Shown: positions 17,701 to 28,343, counted from the first letter of the stretch. The stretch: DNA of 64,000 bases from Pectobacterium peruviense (GCF_002847345.1 NZ_LXFV01000005.1:124001-188000), one strand, 5' to 3'. The notes: generated from the letters alone by a model not told the origin. A program made the numbers and translations.

Positions 17701-18379
17701 AATGGATGATTTAGCTAAGGAATTTACTCTTAGATTTAGAAATATCACAAATATCATAACGACAATTTTAGAACATCATAATGACAAATTAAGCACTGAG
17801 TCTATTAATGAAATCTCAAGCTTATTAGAGAAAATGAAAGAAGACAAAATCCCTGTAAATTCAGCAGTAACAATGCTATATCTGAAAAATAAGAGCACTC
17901 ACCTCGTGAGAATGAAAGATATAGTGAACGGACTCTATAGTTTCAATAAAAATGATGTTATTGAAGCCATCAACTCAATTTATGTATTTATTAGAAACAA
18001 TGAATATCCACTAACCATCATTCAAGCCATCAGCGATAAAATTGCGTGGGATAGAGACCCTAGACTTCCTGAGTGCTACGATTTAATTGCATATATAATC
18101 AATTCTTGTGAATTTACTCTTTCAGATGAGTTCATAGAGAAAATCCTTCGAGGGTTAGCATATCAAGTAAATATTGATGATAGAGATTTTGTTGATAACA
18201 ATGAATATTTGAATCACCTTGAGAAAAAACTTAGTGCAACAAAGTTGGCTGCTTCGATATTTAGAAAAAATGAAATGCTAGGTATTGACCAACCTCCTAT
18301 CATCCAAGAGTGGAAAAATATGTGCAACTCTAGAAATGAGTTCGACGAAATTAGAAATGAATGGAACAACCATGTATAA
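14753..18379 (+). CDS. SIR2-domain anti-phage defence protein (DSR-like), large
   Basis: About 1208 aa. Counting from the upstream ATG at 14741, the N-terminal ~280 residues form a SIR2-like NADase domain: GAGFSR (32-37), FTTNYD (122-127), KLHGS with the likely catalytic His163, and GFSGDDPNF (206-214). Defence-associated sirtuins deplete NAD+ after sensing phage proteins. The remaining ~900 residues are helical, charged and repeat-like without recognisable domains, as in DSR proteins, where this part is the sensor. No Walker A motif is seen, arguing against an Avs/STAND architecture. I prefer the ATG at 14753 because GGA lies 7 bp upstream. The gene is single and very AT-rich, and it lies between ogr and int, the cargo position of P4-like satellites. 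The defence role is inferred. Confidence 0.8.
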   Translation: MINKNKIKPLLNNISTRLWDGRAAILIGAGFSRNAKPLTNKARKFPMWNDLGDIFYESVYCEKNDNRYSNVLKLGDEVQAAFGRATLDKLIMDHVPDKEYEPSKLHVSLLSLPWIDVFTTNYDTLLERACVNVDSRKYDIVLNKNDLMNAERPRIIKLHGSFPSERPFIVTEEDYRKYPLENSPFVNTVQQSLIENTLCLIGFSGDDPNFLNWIGWIRDNLGAENSPKIYLIGLFSFNEAQRKLLEKRNISIVDLSFLGDFDKDHYLAHQHFIQFLYESKNKDNLIEWPIEVNHERVIFNDSIDLKIEKIKKCLSEWTQSRKSYPNWLILPESNRSNLSRNTRDWLSIVNYEIAWDGSDDLDFGYEVTWRLNKALLPIFNDTSEFLFKLVEKYESIYVEGMKNKNIVDFDEKYSHIIISLMKFCRQESFVDKWKKLNNVLIQNLDRLTPEVKSEYYYENILFSYFNLNFDEARNRLSNWETNKLLPQHEIKRAGLLAEFGMLDEAINLLEETLSTIRRNSLLSSRNIDYSSESQEAYGIYILRMFKHSWRIDSKDDDYSSEYNSRLAALSQYRSDPEKEIKYLEIKLESLPGTSRNTNDTDFDLNRRTVTTYFGGSPTEVRSLDAFSFFLLAEELGLPFHIPGMNIFSGIVENAARHIYQYSPEWAIFSIFRTFDKDKAKSLFNRNRISSLERKKVEDLFDGYYKKYEQIITKKIDDRLNDKLEIEISTLSVIPEILSRLVTKVSFEKKKDIICLLLKLFNSENFHWYMETKDLLKRTISNLSDSQKISLIDIFIDFPSTPHNSQLHMGQRYNFITPFECLLGVTINPPKEISKKIASSKLKKDIIDLKSESSELRKASSQKLITLYNLEMLNKSDTTKLIKNLWSKRDTFGFPIDSGYYKFFFINNLYPDNENIADKFTPIIKTYKFPVQDGKSVGITGGLDVYCTELNGALHHIPLPEKTLSEIVSKMNDWYVKDRIWLVKMDDLAKEFTLRFRNITNIITTILEHHNDKLSTESINEISSLLEKMKEDKIPVNSAVTMLYLKNKSTHLVRMKDIVNGLYSFNKNDVIEAINSIYVFIRNNEYPLTIIQAISDKIAWDRDPRLPECYDLIAYIINSCEFTLSDEFIEKILRGLAYQVNIDDRDFVDNNEYLNHLEKKLSATKLAASIFRKNEMLGIDQPPIIQEWKNMCNSRNEFDEIRNEWNNHV

Positions 18380-18388
18380 ATGAAGGAA

Positions 18389-18418
18389 AAACACCCAATA
18401 TATATTGGGTGTTTTTTC
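18389..18418 (+). terminator. Terminator of the SIR2 gene
   Basis: A perfect 22-bp palindrome (18391-18412, arms ACACCCAATAT/ATATTGGGTGT) followed by T6 directly downstream of the SIR2 stop codon. It is a strong intrinsic terminator. Confidence 0.9.
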
Positions 18419-18486
18419 AATAAGCCCTTTTACCGTAATCGAATGGAGATATGAATTGAGATTGAGATTTAATCTCATCTAAGTAA

Positions 18487-19692
18487 TCAGCTCACCATTG
18501 AACCATTAAGTAAGCGCCTTTCATCCAAATGCTCAGATGTATGAATATATGCAGCTCTGACATTATTACGCTCAGAATGACTCAGTTGACGCTCTATAGC
18601 GTCATCACTCCATAATCCTGACTCACCCAATGCCAATGCACCACAAGCCATCGTTCTAAATCCATGTCCGCAAACTTCAGTTTTAGTGTCATAACCCATC
18701 GCACGCAATGCGCTGTTTACTGTGTTTTCACTCATAACCTTAGCTGCGTCATGATCACCCGGAAAAAGCAGCTCTTTATCACCACTAATCTGCTTTAACT
18801 GGCTTAGCAACATCATCGCCTGCCGACTAAGCGGAACGATATGCTCCTCTTTCATCTTCATGCCACGGTACGAGTAACGCACACCCTTAATTTCTTTTCG
18901 TTTTGCCGGTACGCGCCAAAGAGATTTATCGAAGTCGAACTCATCCCAACGCGCGAAACGTAACTCACTGGAGCGCACAAAAGTTAGTAAGGAAAGCTCG
19001 ACTGCGATCCGTGTCATTACACAGCCACGATAGGCAGCAAGACGAGAAAGAAACTCAGGGAACCGGACGGAAGGTAAAGCCGGATAGTGGCGGGCTTTGG
19101 TTGTGGTCAGCGCCTCGGCCATATCGCTGGCAGGGTTAGACTCAATGTAATCATTCTGGACAGCGTAACGCATAATCGCCGTAATACGCTGTTGCAGCCG
19201 TTGAGCGACGTCATGTTTGCCCGATGCATCCACGGCTTTGATCGGTGCCAGAAGGTGGCTGGTTTTCAGCTTACGAATATCAGATGCGCCGATTTCGGGG
19301 AAAATATACATTTCCAAATACCGGATAACCCGCGATCGATGGTAATCCCCCCAGCGCTTGTTACTGGCGTGCCACTGACGGGCGACCGTTTCAAAGGTAT
19401 ATGCCCCCGCGGATTCTGCCTGTACTTCTTTTTGCTCAGCTTTAGGATCAATGCCCTGAACCAGCAATTTTTTGGCTTCACCACGTTTAGCGCGAGCATC
19501 GGCAAGGGTAACCGTCGGCCAGACGCCAAAAGCTAACCTATCCTCTTTCTTATCGATTGGGCGGCGGTACTTCATCCGCCAGTATTTCGATCCCCGCGTG
19601 GTGATCTCAAGATATAGACCGCCACCATCTGCCATCTTATAAGTTTTCTCTTTTGGCTTGGCAGTCTCGACTTGGCGGGCGTTGAGCTTCAT
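18487..19692 (-). CDS. int: P4-type tyrosine integrase
   Basis: A 401-aa site-specific recombinase. The N-terminus carries the DUF4102/arm-binding domain (KPKEKTYKMADGGGLYLE, then YWRMKYR), followed by a SAM-like core-binding domain and the catalytic domain. Visible catalytic residues are Arg in TFVRSSELRF, the HGFR box and the C-terminal AAYIH tyrosine. Length is typical of P4/CP4-57 integrases. It starts at an ATG 165 bp from the tRNA 3' end and reads away from it, the standard layout for an element integrated at a tRNA. GGGGGCA/TGCCCCC repeats upstream (19696-19743) are probable arm sites. The gene appears intact, so the element could in principle still be excised. Confidence 0.95.
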   Translation of the reverse strand: MKLNARQVETAKPKEKTYKMADGGGLYLEITTRGSKYWRMKYRRPIDKKEDRLAFGVWPTVTLADARAKRGEAKKLLVQGIDPKAEQKEVQAESAGAYTFETVARQWHASNKRWGDYHRSRVIRYLEMYIFPEIGASDIRKLKTSHLLAPIKAVDASGKHDVAQRLQQRITAIMRYAVQNDYIESNPASDMAEALTTTKARHYPALPSVRFPEFLSRLAAYRGCVMTRIAVELSLLTFVRSSELRFARWDEFDFDKSLWRVPAKRKEIKGVRYSYRGMKMKEEHIVPLSRQAMMLLSQLKQISGDKELLFPGDHDAAKVMSENTVNSALRAMGYDTKTEVCGHGFRTMACGALALGESGLWSDDAIERQLSHSERNNVRAAYIHTSEHLDERRLLNGSMVS

Positions 19693-19695
19693 TTT

Positions 19696-19745
19696 GGGGG
19701 CACATTTCTAATCGAAGTGGGGATGCCCCCAATTATGCCCCCTGT
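19696..19745. promoter_or_regulatory. Probable integrase arm-type binding repeats
   Basis: Repeated GGGGGCA / ATGCCCCC units directly upstream of int: gggggca at 19696, atgcccccaattatgcccc at 19728. The same ATGCCCCC units recur at 12034-12052 near the other end of the element. Clusters of this kind near both ends are expected for arm-type integrase sites. Confidence 0.5.
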
Positions 19746-19787
19746 GGGGTCTGGATTGCAACGGATGTGCTCGGACTCTTGAGGACA

Positions 19788-19816
19788 AAAAAAAAAGCCT
19801 TTCGGCTTTCTTTTTA
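19788..19816. terminator. Intrinsic terminator downstream of tRNA-Leu
   Basis: Stem AAAGCC/GGCTTT with a four-base loop, flanked by an A-run on one side and TTCTTTTTA on the other. It can act on the minus-strand tRNA transcript before the integrase. Confidence 0.65.
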
Positions 19817-19856
19817 GTAACTTACGGACTGTTACGGACGTTCTCGAACTATCAAA

Positions 19857-19941
19857 TGGTGCCGAAGGCCGGACTCGAACCGGCACATCTTTCGATGGTT
19901 GATTTTGAATCAACTGCGTCTACCGATTTCGCCACTTCGGC
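19857..19941 (-). tRNA. leuX: tRNA-Leu (anticodon CAA), leuX-like
   Basis: An 85-nt class II tRNA with encoded CCA. The acceptor stem GCCGAAG pairs with CTTCGGC, the anticodon stem-loop TTGATTCAAAATCAA places CAA in the loop, and the long variable arm and the T-arm GGTTCGAGTCC are present. It is nearly identical to E. coli leuX, a well-known integration hot spot. Its last 20 bases are repeated imperfectly at 11961-11979, which identifies it as the attachment site of the adjoining element. Confidence 0.96.
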
Positions 19942-20106
19942 ACTGAGAGTAGTATGCGGAAAACGTGGGCATTATACCGTTTGACGGCCCACGCGCAACG
20001 TTAATCCACTCAGTGCTCGGTTAAGTGCTGAAAAAATCATCTTTAGCAACGCGTTATGACCACTTTGCCTTCAATATTGTGTGGTGTGAACGTTGTCGTG
20101 AACAAT

Positions 20107-20146
20107 AAAAAAGCGCCGAGGATTAATCCATCCGGCGCTTTTTCAG
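20107..20146. terminator. Bidirectional terminator after lptG
   Basis: Long stem AAAAAGCGCCG/CGGCGCTTTTT around a 14-nt loop, located 13 bp beyond the lptG stop. It has A- and T-tracts on both sides. Confidence 0.85.
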
Positions 20147-20158
20147 ACTCATTGAGCT

Positions 20159-21235
20159 CTATCGGCGTTTCAGTAGCAGCGCTACGCTGATGAACAAAAA
20201 TACCGAGCTAGGCAAGATAGCACCTAGGATAGGTGGAATGCCGTAGACCAAGCTGAGCGGGCGGAAAATCTCATTCAGCAGGTAGAAGAGGAAGCCGAAG
20301 CTGATACCTATCACGATGCGTGAACCCGCCGACACACTGCGCAGCGGGCCAAAGATGAAAGAGACCGCCATGAGCATCATCACCGCCACAGAGACCGGTG
20401 CAAAGATTTTGCTCCACATGTTGAGCTGGTAGCGGTTCGATTCCTGTCCGCTTTGTTTCAGGTACTTGGCGTAATTATGTAGTCCACGGATTGACAGTGC
20501 ATCGGGTTCCAGTGCCACCACGCCTAGCTTATCCGGCGTCAGGTTAGTTTTCCATTCGCCGCTGAGCGTCTGGCTGCCGCCAATTTGTTTGCCGTCGCTC
20601 AAATCGGATTCATCAACCTGCGAGAGTTTCCATACGTTTCTGTCATCTTCAAATTCGGCAGAGGCCGCATATCGCACAGATAATAGCTTATTTTGATCGT
20701 CGAAGCGGTAGATGCTGACGCCAGAGAGTTCTTTATCGCCCGTTACCCGTTCGATAAAGATAAAGTTATTGCCGTCTTTTGCCCACAGTCCACCCTGCGT
20801 AGAGATCATCGACCCACCGGAGATCATCTGAGAACGATAGTTACGCGCCATCTGCTCCCCTTGCGGTGAGACCCACTCGCCAATCGCCATCGTCAGCAAT
20901 ACCAATGGGATCGCGGTTTTCATCACGGCAGTCGCAATCTGTAAGCGAGTAAAGCCAGAAGCCTGCATCACCACCAGTTCACTACGGGTCGCAAGCTGGC
21001 CAAGCCCGAGTAATGCACCGAGCAATGCCGCCATCGGAAAGAAAATCTCAATATCTTTTGGCACGCTTAGCAGCGTGTATAGCCCCGCACCCAGCGCCGA
21101 ATACTCGCCCTGCCCGACTTTACGCAACTGGTCGACAAACTTAATGATGCCGGAGAGCGACACCAGCATGAACAACGTCGTCATGATGGTGGTAAAAATC
21201 GTTTTGCCAATATAGCGGTCTAATACACCAAACAT
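20159..21235 (-). CDS. lptG: LPS export ABC transporter permease LptG
   Basis: A 358-aa inner-membrane permease of the LptB2FG complex that extracts lipopolysaccharide from the inner membrane and passes it to LptC/A/D. It starts MFGVLDRYIGKTIF, has three membrane segments, a large periplasmic beta-jellyroll (about 125-260) and three more membrane segments ending LFISVALLLKRR. Length matches E. coli LptG (360 aa). Its ATG overlaps the lptF TAA by one base, so the two are co-translated. A strong terminator follows and separates the operon from tRNA-Leu. Confidence 0.97.
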   Translation of the reverse strand: MFGVLDRYIGKTIFTTIMTTLFMLVSLSGIIKFVDQLRKVGQGEYSALGAGLYTLLSVPKDIEIFFPMAALLGALLGLGQLATRSELVVMQASGFTRLQIATAVMKTAIPLVLLTMAIGEWVSPQGEQMARNYRSQMISGGSMISTQGGLWAKDGNNFIFIERVTGDKELSGVSIYRFDDQNKLLSVRYAASAEFEDDRNVWKLSQVDESDLSDGKQIGGSQTLSGEWKTNLTPDKLGVVALEPDALSIRGLHNYAKYLKQSGQESNRYQLNMWSKIFAPVSVAVMMLMAVSFIFGPLRSVSAGSRIVIGISFGFLFYLLNEIFRPLSLVYGIPPILGAILPSSVFLFISVALLLKRR

Positions 21236-22350
21236 TAGGCCGCTCCTTGTGTTTTAAGCGTACGAGGCTTAAGGCGAGCGCGCATTTTGCGCATCGGCAC
21301 GGTATCCCATAGGTTAAGCATGACCGCGATACCGAAATACATCAGGTTGGTCAGCCAGATCCACACCATCGGATCGATTTTTCCTTTACTGGCGTTAGAA
21401 CGCAGCGAGCTTTGCAGCAGGAAGAAAATCAGGTACAACAGCATCGCTGGCAGCATGCTCAGCACTCTGCCCTGACGTGGGTTCACCACACTCAGTGGTA
21501 CCACCATCAGCGCCATGATCAACACCGAAACAATCAACGTTAGTCGCCAATGGAACTCTGCGCGCGCATCGTGCGCATCAGAACTCCAGAGGGTTCGCAT
21601 ACCCATTTGTTGCACATCACTATTGTTTAGCGTCACAGTCTGGTGACCAATCACGGCCTGATAGTTAGTGAAATCCGTAATACGGAAGTCGCGCAGCAGC
21701 GCTGTGCCTTCGTAACGCGAGCCGTTGTCCAAGGTCACGACCTGCGCACCATCTTCGTTTTGCGTGATATGACCACGATCGGCCACAACGACGGAAGGCC
21801 GTGCGTTACCGCTGGGACGCAGTTGCGCCAGAAAGACGTGCTGGAACTCCGATCCTTTGACATTGCCGACAAACAGCACCGCGTTGCCACCCTGTGCGGA
21901 CTGAAACTGCCCTTCTACCAAGGCCGCCATACTGGGGTTCGCCTTCGCTTCCGCCAGCACTTCTTCCTGATGCATTGACGACCACGGGCTTAGCCACATG
22001 ACATTAATCGTTGCAATGACAGCAGTGAACATCGCCAAGATCAGCGCGGCTTTCAGCAACACACGTTTGCCCAACCCGCAGGCGTGCATGACGGTGATCT
22101 CGCTTTCCGCATAGAGACGGCCAAACGTCATCAATACGCCAAGAAATAGACTTAATGGCAGGATGAGCTGCACCATCTCTGGCACGCCCAATCCCAACAG
22201 GGAGATAACCAAATTTGTCGGGATTTCACCATCAACAGCAGCGCCCAATATCCGTACTAATTTCTGGCAAAAGAAAATCAGTAGCAGAATGAAAAGGATG
22301 GCCAGTTGGCTCTTAAAGGTTTCCCGTACCAGATATCGAATGATGATCAC
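21235..22350 (-). CDS. lptF: LPS export ABC transporter permease LptF
   Basis: A 371-aa partner of LptG in the LptB2FG transporter. It begins MIIIRYLVRETFKSQLAIL, with the same three-membrane-helix / periplasmic jellyroll / three-membrane-helix plan. The conserved GLGVPEMVQLILPLSLFLG segment forms part of the membrane core. First gene of lptFG, divergent from pepA with 282 bp between them, as in E. coli. Both lptF and lptG are normally essential. Confidence 0.97.
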   Translation of the reverse strand: MIIIRYLVRETFKSQLAILFILLLIFFCQKLVRILGAAVDGEIPTNLVISLLGLGVPEMVQLILPLSLFLGVLMTFGRLYAESEITVMHACGLGKRVLLKAALILAMFTAVIATINVMWLSPWSSMHQEEVLAEAKANPSMAALVEGQFQSAQGGNAVLFVGNVKGSEFQHVFLAQLRPSGNARPSVVVADRGHITQNEDGAQVVTLDNGSRYEGTALLRDFRITDFTNYQAVIGHQTVTLNNSDVQQMGMRTLWSSDAHDARAEFHWRLTLIVSVLIMALMVVPLSVVNPRQGRVLSMLPAMLLYLIFFLLQSSLRSNASKGKIDPMVWIWLTNLMYFGIAVMLNLWDTVPMRKMRARLKPRTLKTQGAA

Positions 22351-24144
<1,794 letters not shown>

Positions 24145-24211
24145 GGCTTTCGCGTCAACGACGATGACCAAAGCCAGCGATTGCCTTATCCTTATCAAGC
24201 AATTGTCGTCT

Positions 24212-24236
24212 TATGGGCCGGACTTCCGGCCCTTAT
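24212..24236 (+). terminator. Hairpin between pepA and holC
   Basis: GGGCCGGA/TCCGGCCC-type stem (GGGCCGGACTTCCGGCCC) with a weak T-tract (TTATCAC). It is probably a terminator or attenuator after pepA. Confidence 0.6.
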
Positions 24237-24271
24237 CACTTTCTGGCTCTTAGCAATCAATAGTGTAAACA

Positions 24272-24721
24272 ATGAAAAACGCAACGTTCTATCTTCTTGA
24301 ACACGACAGCAAAAGCGGTGAGCTCAGCGCCCATGAGGCACTGGCCTGCGATCTGGCGGCAGAACGTTGGCGAGCAGGAAAGCGCGTGCTGATTGCCTGC
24401 GAAGACGAGCAGCAGGCCATCAGGCTTGACGAGGCGCTGTGGCAAAGAGACCCCAACGCATTCGTGCCGCATAATCTGGCAGGCGAAGGGCCGCGTCACG
24501 GCGCACCGGTCGAACTTGCGTGGCCACAGCGACGTGGCAATGCGCCACGCGACCTGTTGATCAGCCTATTGCCGCAGTTCGCAGATTTTGCCACCGCTTT
24601 CCATGAAGTGATAGACTTTGTCCCTTACGAAGACTCCTTGAAACAGTTGGCGCGCGACCGCTATAAAACCTATCGCAGCGTCGGCTTCCGATTGACCACG
24701 GCTACGCCGCCAACTCACTGA
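24272..24721 (+). CDS. holC: DNA polymerase III chi subunit HolC
   Basis: A 149-aa chi subunit of the clamp-loader complex; together with psi it links the loader to single-stranded DNA-binding protein. It starts MKNATFYLLEHD and shows the conserved blocks ACEDEQQAIRLDEALW and FVPHNLAGEG. Length is close to the E. coli protein (147 aa). It ends 12 bp before the valS start, so the two are probably co-transcribed, as in other enterobacteria. Confidence 0.97.
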   Translation: MKNATFYLLEHDSKSGELSAHEALACDLAAERWRAGKRVLIACEDEQQAIRLDEALWQRDPNAFVPHNLAGEGPRHGAPVELAWPQRRGNAPRDLLISLLPQFADFATAFHEVIDFVPYEDSLKQLARDRYKTYRSVGFRLTTATPPTH

Positions 24722-24733
24722 ATTTTGAGCATA

Positions 24734-27589
24734 ATGGAAACGAAATATAACCCGCAAGATATCGAGCAGCCGCTCTACGAACACTGGGAAAAGCAAGGCT
24801 ACTTCAAGCCGCATGGCGACACGAGTAAAGAAAGTTTCAGCATTATGATCCCGCCGCCCAACGTCACCGGCAGCTTGCATATGGGTCATGCTTTCCAGCA
24901 AACCATTATGGATACGTTGATCCGCTATCAGCGTATGCAGGGCAAAAACACCCTGTGGCAGGCAGGTACTGACCACGCCGGTATCGCCACGCAGATGGTC
25001 GTTGAGCGCAAGATCGCCGCAGAAGAAGGCAAAACTCGCCACGATTATGGCCGCGATGCGTTCATCGACAAAATCTGGCAGTGGAAAGGCGAATCCGGTG
25101 GCAACATTACCAATCAGATGCGCCGTCTGGGCAACTCCGTTGACTGGGAACGCGAGCGCTTCACCATGGATGAAGGCTTGTCCAACGCGGTGAAAGAAGT
25201 TTTCGTCCGTCTGTATAAAGAAGACCTGATTTACCGCGGCAAGCGCCTGGTGAACTGGGATCCGAAACTGCGCACCGCGATTTCCGATCTGGAAGTAGAA
25301 AATCGCGATGTGAAAGGGTCAATGTGGCACCTGCGTTATCCGCTGGCCGATGGCGTGAAAACCGCCGAAGGGAAAGACTATCTGGTCGTTGCCACGACTC
25401 GCCCGGAAACCATGCTGGGTGATACCGGTATCGCTGTTAACCCAGAAGATCCGCGATATAAAGATCTGATTGGAAAAGACGTGATCCTGCCGCTGATTGG
25501 CCGTCGTATCCCGATCGTTGGCGACGAACATGCCGACATGGAAAAAGGCACCGGCTGTGTGAAGATCACGCCAGCTCACGACTTCAACGACTACGAAGTC
25601 GGTAAACGCCACCAGTTGCCGATGGTAAACATCCTGACGTTCGACGGTGATATCCGCCAGAGCGCTGAAATTTTTGATACCAATGGCGAAGCCAGCACCG
25701 CTTACAACAGCGACATTCCAGAGACTTTCCAAGGTTTAGAACGTTTTGCCGCGCGTAAAGCGCTGGTAGCCGCATTCGATGAGCTCGGCCTGCTGGAAGA
25801 GATCAAAGCGCACGATCTGACCGTTCCTTACGGTGACCGTGGCGGCGTCGTCATTGAACCGATGCTAACCGACCAGTGGTACGTGCGTGCTGCCGTGCTG
25901 GCTAAGCCTGCGGTAGAAGCCGTGGAAGATGGCCGCATCCAGTTCGTGCCAAAACAGTACGAAAATATGTACTTCAGCTGGATGCGTGACATTCAGGACT
26001 GGTGTATTTCCCGTCAGCTGTGGTGGGGTCACCGCATCCCAGCCTGGTACGATGCTAACGGTAACGTCTACGTCGGCCGTACCGAAGCGGAAGTTCGCAG
26101 TGAAAACAATCTCGCTGACGATGTCGTTCTGAACCAAGACGAAGACGTACTGGATACCTGGTTCTCATCCGGACTGTGGACATTCTCTACGCTGGGCTGG
26201 CCGGAGCAAACGCCAGACCTGAAAGCCTTCCATCCAAGCAGCGTGATGGTCAGCGGCTTCGACATCATCTTCTTCTGGATTGCCCGCATGATCATGCTGA
26301 CCATGCACTTCATCAAAGATGAAGACGGTAAATCGCAGGTGCCATTCCATACTGTCTACATGACCGGCCTGATCCGTGATGAGGAAGGCCAGAAGATGTC
26401 CAAATCCAAAGGGAACGTGATCGACCCGCTGGATATGGTAGACGGCATCTCGTTGGAAGCATTGCTGGAGAAACGTACCGGCAACATGATGCAGCCGCAG
26501 TTGGCAGAAAAAATCCGCAAGCGCACCGAGAAGCAGTTCCCGAACGGTATCGAACCTCACGGTACAGATGCCCTGCGCTTCACGCTGGCGGCGCTGGCCT
26601 CCACTGGCCGCGACATCAACTGGGACATGAAGCGTCTGGAAGGTTACCGCAACTTCTGTAACAAACTGTGGAACGCCAGCCGTTTTGTTCTGATGAACAC
26701 CGAAGAGCAGGATTGCGGTTTTAACGGTGGCGAGCTCGTGCTGTCGCTGGCTGACCGCTGGATTCTGGCAGAATTCAACCGTACGGTGAAAGCCTACCGC
26801 GATGCGCTGGACGGTTATCGCTTCGATATTGCCGCCAACATCCTGTACGAATTCACCTGGAACCAGTTCTGCGACTGGTATCTGGAGTTGACGAAGCCAG
26901 TGATGAACGGTGGCTCGGAAGCGGAACTGCGCGGTACACGCCACACGCTGGTGACTGTACTGGAAGCGTTGCTGCGTCTGGCACACCCGATTATTCCGTT
27001 CATTACCGAAACTATCTGGCTACGCGTTAAAGCGCTGAAAGGCATTAACGACGACACGATCATGTTGCAGCCATTCCCTGAGTTCGATGCCGCGCAGGAA
27101 GATACGCTAGCACTGAACGATCTGGAGTGGATCAAACAGGCCATCATCGCCGTACGTAACATTCGTGCAGAAATGAACATCGCGCCGGGCAAACCGCTGG
27201 AAGTCTTACTGCGCGATGCCACCGCTGAAGCACAGCGTCGTGTGGAAGAAAACCTTAGCTTTATTCAAACGCTGGCGCGTCTGGAAAGCATTACGCTGCT
27301 GCCAGCGGGCGACAAAGGTCCGGTTTCCGTCACTAAACTCATCGAGGGTGCCGAGCTGTTGATCCCAATGGCAGGCCTGATCGACAAAGCAGCAGAACTG
27401 GATCGTCTGGCGAAAGAAGTGGCGAAACTCGAAGCAGAGATTGAGCGCATCGCAAGCAAGCTGTCCAACGAAGGCTTTGTGGCACGAGCACCGGAAGCGG
27501 TCGTTGCCAAAGAACGTGAGAAAATGGATGGCTACGCCGTAGCGAAAACCAAACTGCTGGAGCAGCAAGCGGTCATCGCAGCGCTGTAA
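24734..27589 (+). CDS. valS: Valyl-tRNA synthetase
   Basis: A 951-aa class I aminoacyl-tRNA synthetase that charges tRNA-Val and edits misactivated threonine. The HIGH signature appears as GSLHMGH near residue 45 and KMSKS in [10 protein letters not shown] near 555. Between them lies the CP1 editing domain ([12 protein letters not shown]). The C-terminus is the usual coiled coil ([14 protein letters not shown]). The frame is open from a TTG at 24725, but the ATG at 24734 gives [20 protein letters not shown], matching E. coli ValS in start and in total length. Confidence 0.98.
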   Translation: METKYNPQDIEQPLYEHWEKQGYFKPHGDTSKESFSIMIPPPNVTGSLHMGHAFQQTIMDTLIRYQRMQGKNTLWQAGTDHAGIATQMVVERKIAAEEGKTRHDYGRDAFIDKIWQWKGESGGNITNQMRRLGNSVDWERERFTMDEGLSNAVKEVFVRLYKEDLIYRGKRLVNWDPKLRTAISDLEVENRDVKGSMWHLRYPLADGVKTAEGKDYLVVATTRPETMLGDTGIAVNPEDPRYKDLIGKDVILPLIGRRIPIVGDEHADMEKGTGCVKITPAHDFNDYEVGKRHQLPMVNILTFDGDIRQSAEIFDTNGEASTAYNSDIPETFQGLERFAARKALVAAFDELGLLEEIKAHDLTVPYGDRGGVVIEPMLTDQWYVRAAVLAKPAVEAVEDGRIQFVPKQYENMYFSWMRDIQDWCISRQLWWGHRIPAWYDANGNVYVGRTEAEVRSENNLADDVVLNQDEDVLDTWFSSGLWTFSTLGWPEQTPDLKAFHPSSVMVSGFDIIFFWIARMIMLTMHFIKDEDGKSQVPFHTVYMTGLIRDEEGQKMSKSKGNVIDPLDMVDGISLEALLEKRTGNMMQPQLAEKIRKRTEKQFPNGIEPHGTDALRFTLAALASTGRDINWDMKRLEGYRNFCNKLWNASRFVLMNTEEQDCGFNGGELVLSLADRWILAEFNRTVKAYRDALDGYRFDIAANILYEFTWNQFCDWYLELTKPVMNGGSEAELRGTRHTLVTVLEALLRLAHPIIPFITETIWLRVKALKGINDDTIMLQPFPEFDAAQEDTLALNDLEWIKQAIIAVRNIRAEMNIAPGKPLEVLLRDATAEAQRRVEENLSFIQTLARLESITLLPAGDKGPVSVTKLIEGAELLIPMAGLIDKAAELDRLAKEVAKLEAEIERIASKLSNEGFVARAPEAVVAKEREKMDGYAVAKTKLLEQQAVIAAL

Positions 27590-27625
27590 CGTTAATCTAT
27601 TTCCAACAGTAGTATGGTAAATATG

Positions 27626-27653
27626 AAAGCCTCGTTGCAAAACGAGGCTTTTT
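27626..27653 (+). terminator. valS terminator
   Basis: Perfect stem AAAGCCTCGTT/AACGAGGCTTT with a GCAA tetraloop and a T5 tract, 37 bp after the valS stop codon. Confidence 0.93.
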
Positions 27654-27724
27654 ACTTTTTATTCGCGTAGAAAGTATTTCAATTACAATCTATTCGCTTC
27701 GCACAATGCATGGATCGAGAACAC

Positions 27725-28270
27725 ATGAGCAACACGAATCATGATGATATCAGCAAGTTTCTTAGCTACGTGTTACGGCACAAGCCCGAAGCCATTGGGC
27801 TCACGCTGAACAGCGAAGGATGGGCAAACATTGCTGACCTGATTAGCGGCGCGGCAAAAGACGGACGCCTTCTTACCAGAGAGGTGATTCAGTCTGTGGT
27901 TGATAACAGCGACAAAAAGCGCTTTTCTATTTCGCCGGATGGTTTATCGATCCGTGCAGCGCAGGGGCACTCATCATCACAGGTCGATCTGCGTTACAAG
28001 CCTAAAACACCGCCCGAGTTGCTTTACCACGGCACGGCGACCCGATTTATCGACTCAATAAATCAGCTGGGTTTGCTTCCCGGCTCGCGTCAGTATGTGC
28101 ATTTGTCTGCTGATGAAGCAACGGCGATAAAAGTCGGCCAGCGGCATGGCAAGCCCGTGGTACTAAAAATAAAGGCGCTGGAGATGCATCAACAGGAGTT
28201 TATTTTTTATCAGGCGGATAACGGCGTCTGGCTAACCTTGGCGGTTCCTGTGCCATTTATAGCAGAATGA
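27725..28270 (+). CDS. kptA: RNA 2'-phosphotransferase (KptA/Tpt1 family)
   Basis: A 181-aa enzyme that uses NAD+ to remove an internal 2'-phosphate from RNA, releasing ADP-ribose 1'',2''-cyclic phosphate. In eukaryotes this completes tRNA splicing; the bacterial role is unclear. Conserved blocks are [17 protein letters not shown] near the start, [20 protein letters not shown] and [11 protein letters not shown]. The first ATG of the frame is at 27710; I prefer 27725 because it gives the usual N-terminal length. It is a single gene between the valS terminator and a convergent chemoreceptor gene, a slot not occupied by it in E. coli. Confidence 0.93.
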   Translation: MSNTNHDDISKFLSYVLRHKPEAIGLTLNSEGWANIADLISGAAKDGRLLTREVIQSVVDNSDKKRFSISPDGLSIRAAQGHSSSQVDLRYKPKTPPELLYHGTATRFIDSINQLGLLPGSRQYVHLSADEATAIKVGQRHGKPVVLKIKALEMHQQEFIFYQADNGVWLTLAVPVPFIAE

Positions 28271-28283
28271 ATATGTGCATTAG

Positions 28284-28327
28284 TCGCCTGTTTTCGCCGC
28301 CAAAACAACACTGGCGAAAACAGGCGA
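28284..28327. terminator. Bidirectional terminator between kptA and the chemoreceptor gene
   Basis: Perfect 15-bp inverted arms (28284-28298 and 28313-28327, TCGCCTGTTTTCGCC and its complement) between convergent genes. Confidence 0.8.
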
Positions 28328-28343
28328 TGAAGGTATTTAACGA

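Larger units (their letters stand above)
11961..19876. mobile_element. Degenerate P4-like satellite integrated at tRNA-Leu(CAA)
   Basis: Bounded by the direct repeats 11961-11979 and 19857-19876, about 7.9 kb. It contains a P4-type integrase, an Ogr/Delta activator, GGTGAACAG iteron-like repeats, a toxin-antitoxin remnant, small unknown genes and a large SIR2 defence gene between ogr and int. ATGCCCCC direct repeats occur near both ends (12034-12052 and 19727-19743), as expected of integrase arm-type sites. No alpha primase-helicase, psu or sid gene is present, so it cannot be a complete satellite. The SIR2 segment is far more AT-rich than the rest. Confidence 0.7.

Noticed and set aside
14753..18379. 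SIR2 protein as an Avs/STAND or Thoeris ThsA protein
   Set aside because: No Walker A/B motif, and no SLOG/TIR partner gene nearby; a DSR-like assignment fits better.
24725..24733. valS starting at the upstream TTG
   Set aside because: ATG 24734 reproduces the E. coli N-terminus and exact length.
26165..26986. 273-aa frame antisense to valS
   Set aside because: Shadow of a GC-rich essential gene, no ribosome site, His/Gln-rich composition typical of antisense frames.
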